From the NCBI GenBank assembly GCA_021613375.1, contig CM038714.1, positions 42,791,123 to 42,855,122 of the forward strand: a stretch of 64,000 nucleotides of DNA, read 5' to 3'. This stretch comes from Megaleporinus macrocephalus (Eukaryota; Chordata; Actinopteri; Characiformes; Anostomidae). Below are positions 60,724 through 64,000 of the stretch, one piece after another (position 1 is the first letter of the stretch; every line of letters begins with the position of its first letter). The position numbers and the translations under genes are program-made. The notes beneath the pieces were generated by a model. It did no database searches, had not been told where the DNA came from, and worked only from the letters and a program-made list of their open reading frames with translations.

Positions 60724-61199
60724 GAAGGTTTCATTTCAACTGCAGCAATATCCTTGTGTGTAAGCCAACAGGATCCTTCCAGATTTATCACCGAGGATAT
60801 TCAATCATATTCAAACTGCTCCATCATTTTTAAAGAATAAGGTATTCATGCTATTTTCCATAGCCCTACACCCACCCTCTCCCAGGTCTATGCAGAATGT
60901 GCACAGCTATCGCGACCCCAGAGGAGAAAGCTGCCTGAATATGAACCGAATATCCCCCCAGTACAGGCAGCAGCCTTGCTCAGTATTTGTTCTAGTTGCC
61001 TGCACTTTGCTCAGTATTCTCTTCTGCACTCATTGGCTACTGCTCATGTCTGCTCCGACTACTTGTCGTAGAGGTGCTTACAACATTCATCACCAAGAAC
61101 ACGCTTGACTGCGTTAGGGCACCAACTATACTGCAAACGGGGCCTAAAACGTTGTAGTGCGCACTTAAGCTCGAGCTAATCATGGCCCACTCATGGGAC
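60724..61199. other. No gene recognised
   Basis: Short unrecognised frames on both strands. Confidence 0.3.
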
Positions 61200-61460
61200 T
61201 GTGTGCATGTGCTGAAATACAGTAGAACACTCATCTGAGGCCTTTATTATTTACATTGTTATGTCCACTCTGTTGCATCAGCAGGAAATTAAAAAGCGGC
61301 GCTGGATCTGGCCACACTAGAGCACGTGAGGATGGGTCGCGTGAACGCTGTCAAGCATAAACTCATTATACGCTCCCACCACTGCCGCTGCCGGAATTTC
61401 ATTACAAAAGACGCCTGGTTATAAGTCAGAGGGCAGCTGGAAAGCATTATGTCCCAGAAA
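61200..61460. other. Repeat-poor CpG-containing block, candidate conserved non-coding DNA
   Basis: AAAGCGGCGCTGGATCTGGC and TGGGTCGCGTGAACGCTGTC are GC-rich for this neighbourhood and match no repeat I know. Confidence 0.3.
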
Positions 61461-61875
61461 TATCACTATAGTGAAGATGACAACCACCAACTAGCCTACT
61501 ACATTCTAGCTAAGTCATTAGAAAATTATGCCTCCCCAATCTCATTACTCCAACCTCCAATATATATATAAATATATACAGATTTAATACGATGCATGAA
61601 TGCATTTACCTTGCATTTAACAGCCCACTATACCAACTAATACCATACTACAGCAAGTATAAGCTAATTAACCACAGGCCTTCTATAAAACTAATGATGG
61701 TTTTTCACTGGGCGGTGCAGTCCATGATTCCATGGAATCCAGATTTTTTTAGTGCTGGCCTTAATCGTTATAGTACTCAAGTACTTCTATGTCACATTGG
61801 TGTTTCTGCATTTAGTGTTTAGTAAGGTTGTGTTTTTTAAGCCATTTCATCTGCATCGGCCATTAGATACAACAG
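61461..61875. other. No gene recognised
   Basis: AT-rich sequence, with a short (TA)n near 61559-61577. Confidence 0.35.
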
Positions 61876-61883
61876 CTGTTAAC

Positions 61884-62388
61884 TAGGGCTGGGTATCGCC
61901 ACTGATTTCCTGGATCGATTTGATCCCAATTCACAAGGTCCCAATTCAATTTGATTTGATTCAATTCAATATCGATTCATTGAGGGATATTTCAGTTACA
62001 ATAATATGTTTTGTTTGAATATAAAAAGAGATTTTCAGAGAACTCATGTGGTAAATGTACAAGGAACACTCAACCTACCATTACTAAAAACATTAGTGTT
62101 TATATGTTTATATACCGTCAGGGTTTCTGAATCCAAAATGTAGCCAGACATCTGCTTTCAAGTTCTGGGGCGCCTACACTTGTGCTCCAGCCATACTTAA
62201 CTGATGTGCGCCCCCAGCCAGATCTCGTTGCGCGAAAAACAATGGCTGGTCAGGCGAGACAGGGGGGTGGCACAGGGGTCTGGAAGGCTAATTTTAAAGG
62301 TCGATCTCGGGTTTATATAAATCGATATCGGATTATATAAATGAAGATTGATTTGAATCGAAAAATCGATTTTTTAAACACAAACCTA
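61884..62388. mobile_element. hAT-type MITE with 8-bp target-site duplication
   Basis: TAGGGCTGGGTATCGCC start and AAACACAAACCTA end are flanked by CTGTTAAC on both sides (61876-61883 and 62389-62396). ATCGATT-rich subterminal repeats occur at both ends. 505 bp, non-coding. Confidence 0.9.
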
Positions 62389-62440
62389 CTGTTAACATAT
62401 GGAAAATTATAGTATTGAATAAATTACAGCTCACGTAGAT

Positions 62441-63125
62441 ACAACCCCAATTCCAAAAGTCCAAAAAAGTTGGGATGCTGTGTAAAATGTAAATAAATGT
62501 AAATAAAAAAAAGAAAGCAAAGATTTGCAAGACTTTAAAAAAGTTAGACATTTGAGTGTTTCATAAAAATGATTAACTCATCTAAAACCTTTTGACATCT
62601 CAAAAAAGTTGGGTCCATGTCTACCATTGTATAGACACCCCACCCTCACCCCTTCTTTCAACAACAGTCCTCTAGTAAACATCTGGCAAGTGAGTCCCAT
62701 TCCTGTCTGATGTAGGATTCTAGCTGCTCAACAGTTCTGGATCTTCTTTGATGTTTCATTATGTAGCAAATGTTTTCTATTGGTGAAAGATCTGGACTGC
62801 AGGCAGGTCAGTTCAGCAACCGGACTCTTCTTCTGTAAAGCCATGCTGCTGATGTAATGAATCTTGCGGACATATGACTTCTCCTTTGCATGATACAGCC
62901 TTAACTTTCATATGTGGATTGCACAGCGTTCACAGACAATGATTCCTGGAAGACTTGCTGCAGTGATTTCTAGTACCTCGTACTTCTTCAGCCTTGTCTT
63001 GCCCCATCCCAACTTTTTTTATATATGTGTTACTGTCATCAAGTTTCAAATGAAATGTTTAAATGTCTTACGATTAACATCTGATGTTTACAAATCACTG
63101 CATTCTGTTTTATTTACACTTATTT
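62441..63125 (+). mobile_element. DNA-transposon-like element with AAGTTGGGA subterminal motifs
   Basis: Left end ACAACCCCAATTCCAAAAGT, then AAAAAAGTTGGGATGCTGTG and AAAAAAGTTGGGTCC. Inside, TGAAAGATCTGGACTGCAGG and CCATGCTGCTG; near the right CCCCATCCCAACTTTTTTTA and ATCACTGCATTCTGTTTTAT. This matches a widespread teleost element. The expected right terminus (complement of the left end) is missing, so the copy is truncated or eroded there. Confidence 0.75.
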
Positions 63126-63714
63126 ATTGTCTACACATCATCATGACTAAGGGTTGTGAATGGCAGGCACTAGCTTGCATGAGCATGCAACCAACTGTAT
63201 AATTTTCCACGATGCCATTTCTTGATTTTCGCATCTTCTTCTTAAATGTATCTTATTTAACATAATAGCATATACTTCATATTCCAATGTTTAGAACAAT
63301 TTCAGCTCTCGCTATAGTAAGAACCTGCTGTAGCAACGTCAGCAACTGAATAAAGTATGAAGGGATTCCACTGTGAGTTCGTATTGACTTTATTGAGTCT
63401 TCATTGGTCAGTTTCAGACGAAATGTAGATGGACGCACTAATTCACCAATTATGCATGGTGAGAGGCAGATGTGTGTATGTCAACCTCTCTTCCAGCCTC
63501 ATATCTCCTGATGTGAGTCTAGTACGATTACATGGTGAGACAGAACTGACAGGGCAGGCTTAACAGATCCAGGAACCACATTTCCGTGCTGTATTATATA
63601 TATATATATATATATAATGTTGATATTGTGTGATGTTATATGATGAATTTGTTTATTATGATGAACAAAATGGCTAGAATGAATTTCTTTATGCAGCGAT
63701 GATATATAGTAACT
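63126..63714. other. No gene recognised; (TA)n at 63595-63616
   Basis: AT-rich apart from the microsatellite. Confidence 0.4.
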
Positions 63715-64000
63715 GTCACGCCCTGCCCCTCCTCGTCCGCCTCTTTATGTCCTGTCAAGTCCACGTGCTTGTGTTTACCTCTCTTCCATGTTTTTCTGTT
63801 TTGGTCATGTGCTCCTATTATCTCCACCCCGCGCCTGGCCCATATCTGTAACCCCTCCTGTGTCCAGGTTCACGTATTATATAACCTTTGTGTACTCAGT
63901 CTGTCTTGGTCCAACGTTTACTGCCGTCTATGTCAAGAAGTGCGGTTAGTTCACGTGTTTGGTGTGTTTTTTGTTTGTTTATGTAAATCCTCATCTGCGT
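63715..64000 (+). repeat. Dispersed element related to 12783-14001, cut by the window end
   Basis: CTGTCACGCCCTGCCCCTCC start, then CACGTGCTTGTGTTTACC, TTGGTCATGTGCTCC, CCCTCCTGTGTCCAGGTTC and TATATAACC. Confidence 0.65.

Overview
This window looks like intronic DNA from a ray-finned fish, most likely an otophysan teleost such as a characin or catfish relative. Teleost-type interspersed repeats are dense throughout: L2-like LINE ends, tRNA-headed SINEs with a (CCAT)n tail, Tc1-like elements, hAT MITEs and long GATA/TA microsatellites. The otophysan placement rests on my recollection of one dispersed repeat family (20978-21305, 36100-36230, 57205-57300) and is only moderately secure. There is no bacterial-style gene organisation. 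Nearly all open frames are short and look like chance or repeat translations.

I can support only one host coding feature firmly: a 119-bp minus-strand exon at 51388-51506, with a polypyrimidine/AG acceptor and a GTAAGT donor. It encodes the end of an immunoglobulin V-set domain that I recognise as igsf21 (immunoglobulin superfamily member 21). The window is therefore best read as parts of two large igsf21 introns: bases 51507-64000 lie upstream of this exon in transcript sense and bases 1-51387 downstream. I found no other igsf21 exon by eye. Two plus-strand exon-like open segments (44385-44581 and 49854-49987) have plausible splice borders but no recognised product.

Layout. 1-4.9 kb: a 77-bp tandem repeat with an inverted arm, microsatellites and an L2-like 3' end. 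5.0-6.5 kb: repeat-poor, CpG-containing candidate regulatory DNA. 6.6-9.3 kb: a diverged duplicated block whose second copy holds a SINE with clean target-site duplications. 12.8-14.0 kb: an L2 fragment nested in another repeat. 15.6-18.0 kb: a recent local duplication (97.4% identity over 309 bp). 20.5-25.3 kb: GATA and TA arrays, a 16-copy 44-bp minisatellite, SINEs and a Tc1 deletion derivative. 28.8-33.1 kb: fossil DNA elements (one with a MADF-like fragment), a candidate conserved block and a broken LINE. 34.6-37.4 kb: a SINE and a decayed Tc1 transposon. 38.3-42.9 kb: a CCAAT-box-bearing minisatellite, a 59-bp tandem array, a MITE cluster and a long-range 50-bp inverted repeat. 43.7-50.9 kb: two copies of a hAT-like MITE carrying a CTCF-like motif, an AT-rich block and the exon-like segments. 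51.4 kb: the igsf21 exon. 52-64 kb: MITEs, Tc1 and hAT transposase relics, a pyrimidine-rich kilobase, SINEs, and two further DNA elements.

No unambiguous novel biological system is visible. The observations most worth testing are repeat-borne regulatory motifs (CTCF-like sites in a MITE, a periodic CCAAT array), the 50-bp inverted repeat 2.5 kb apart, the local duplicative insertion, and the two unassigned exon-like segments.
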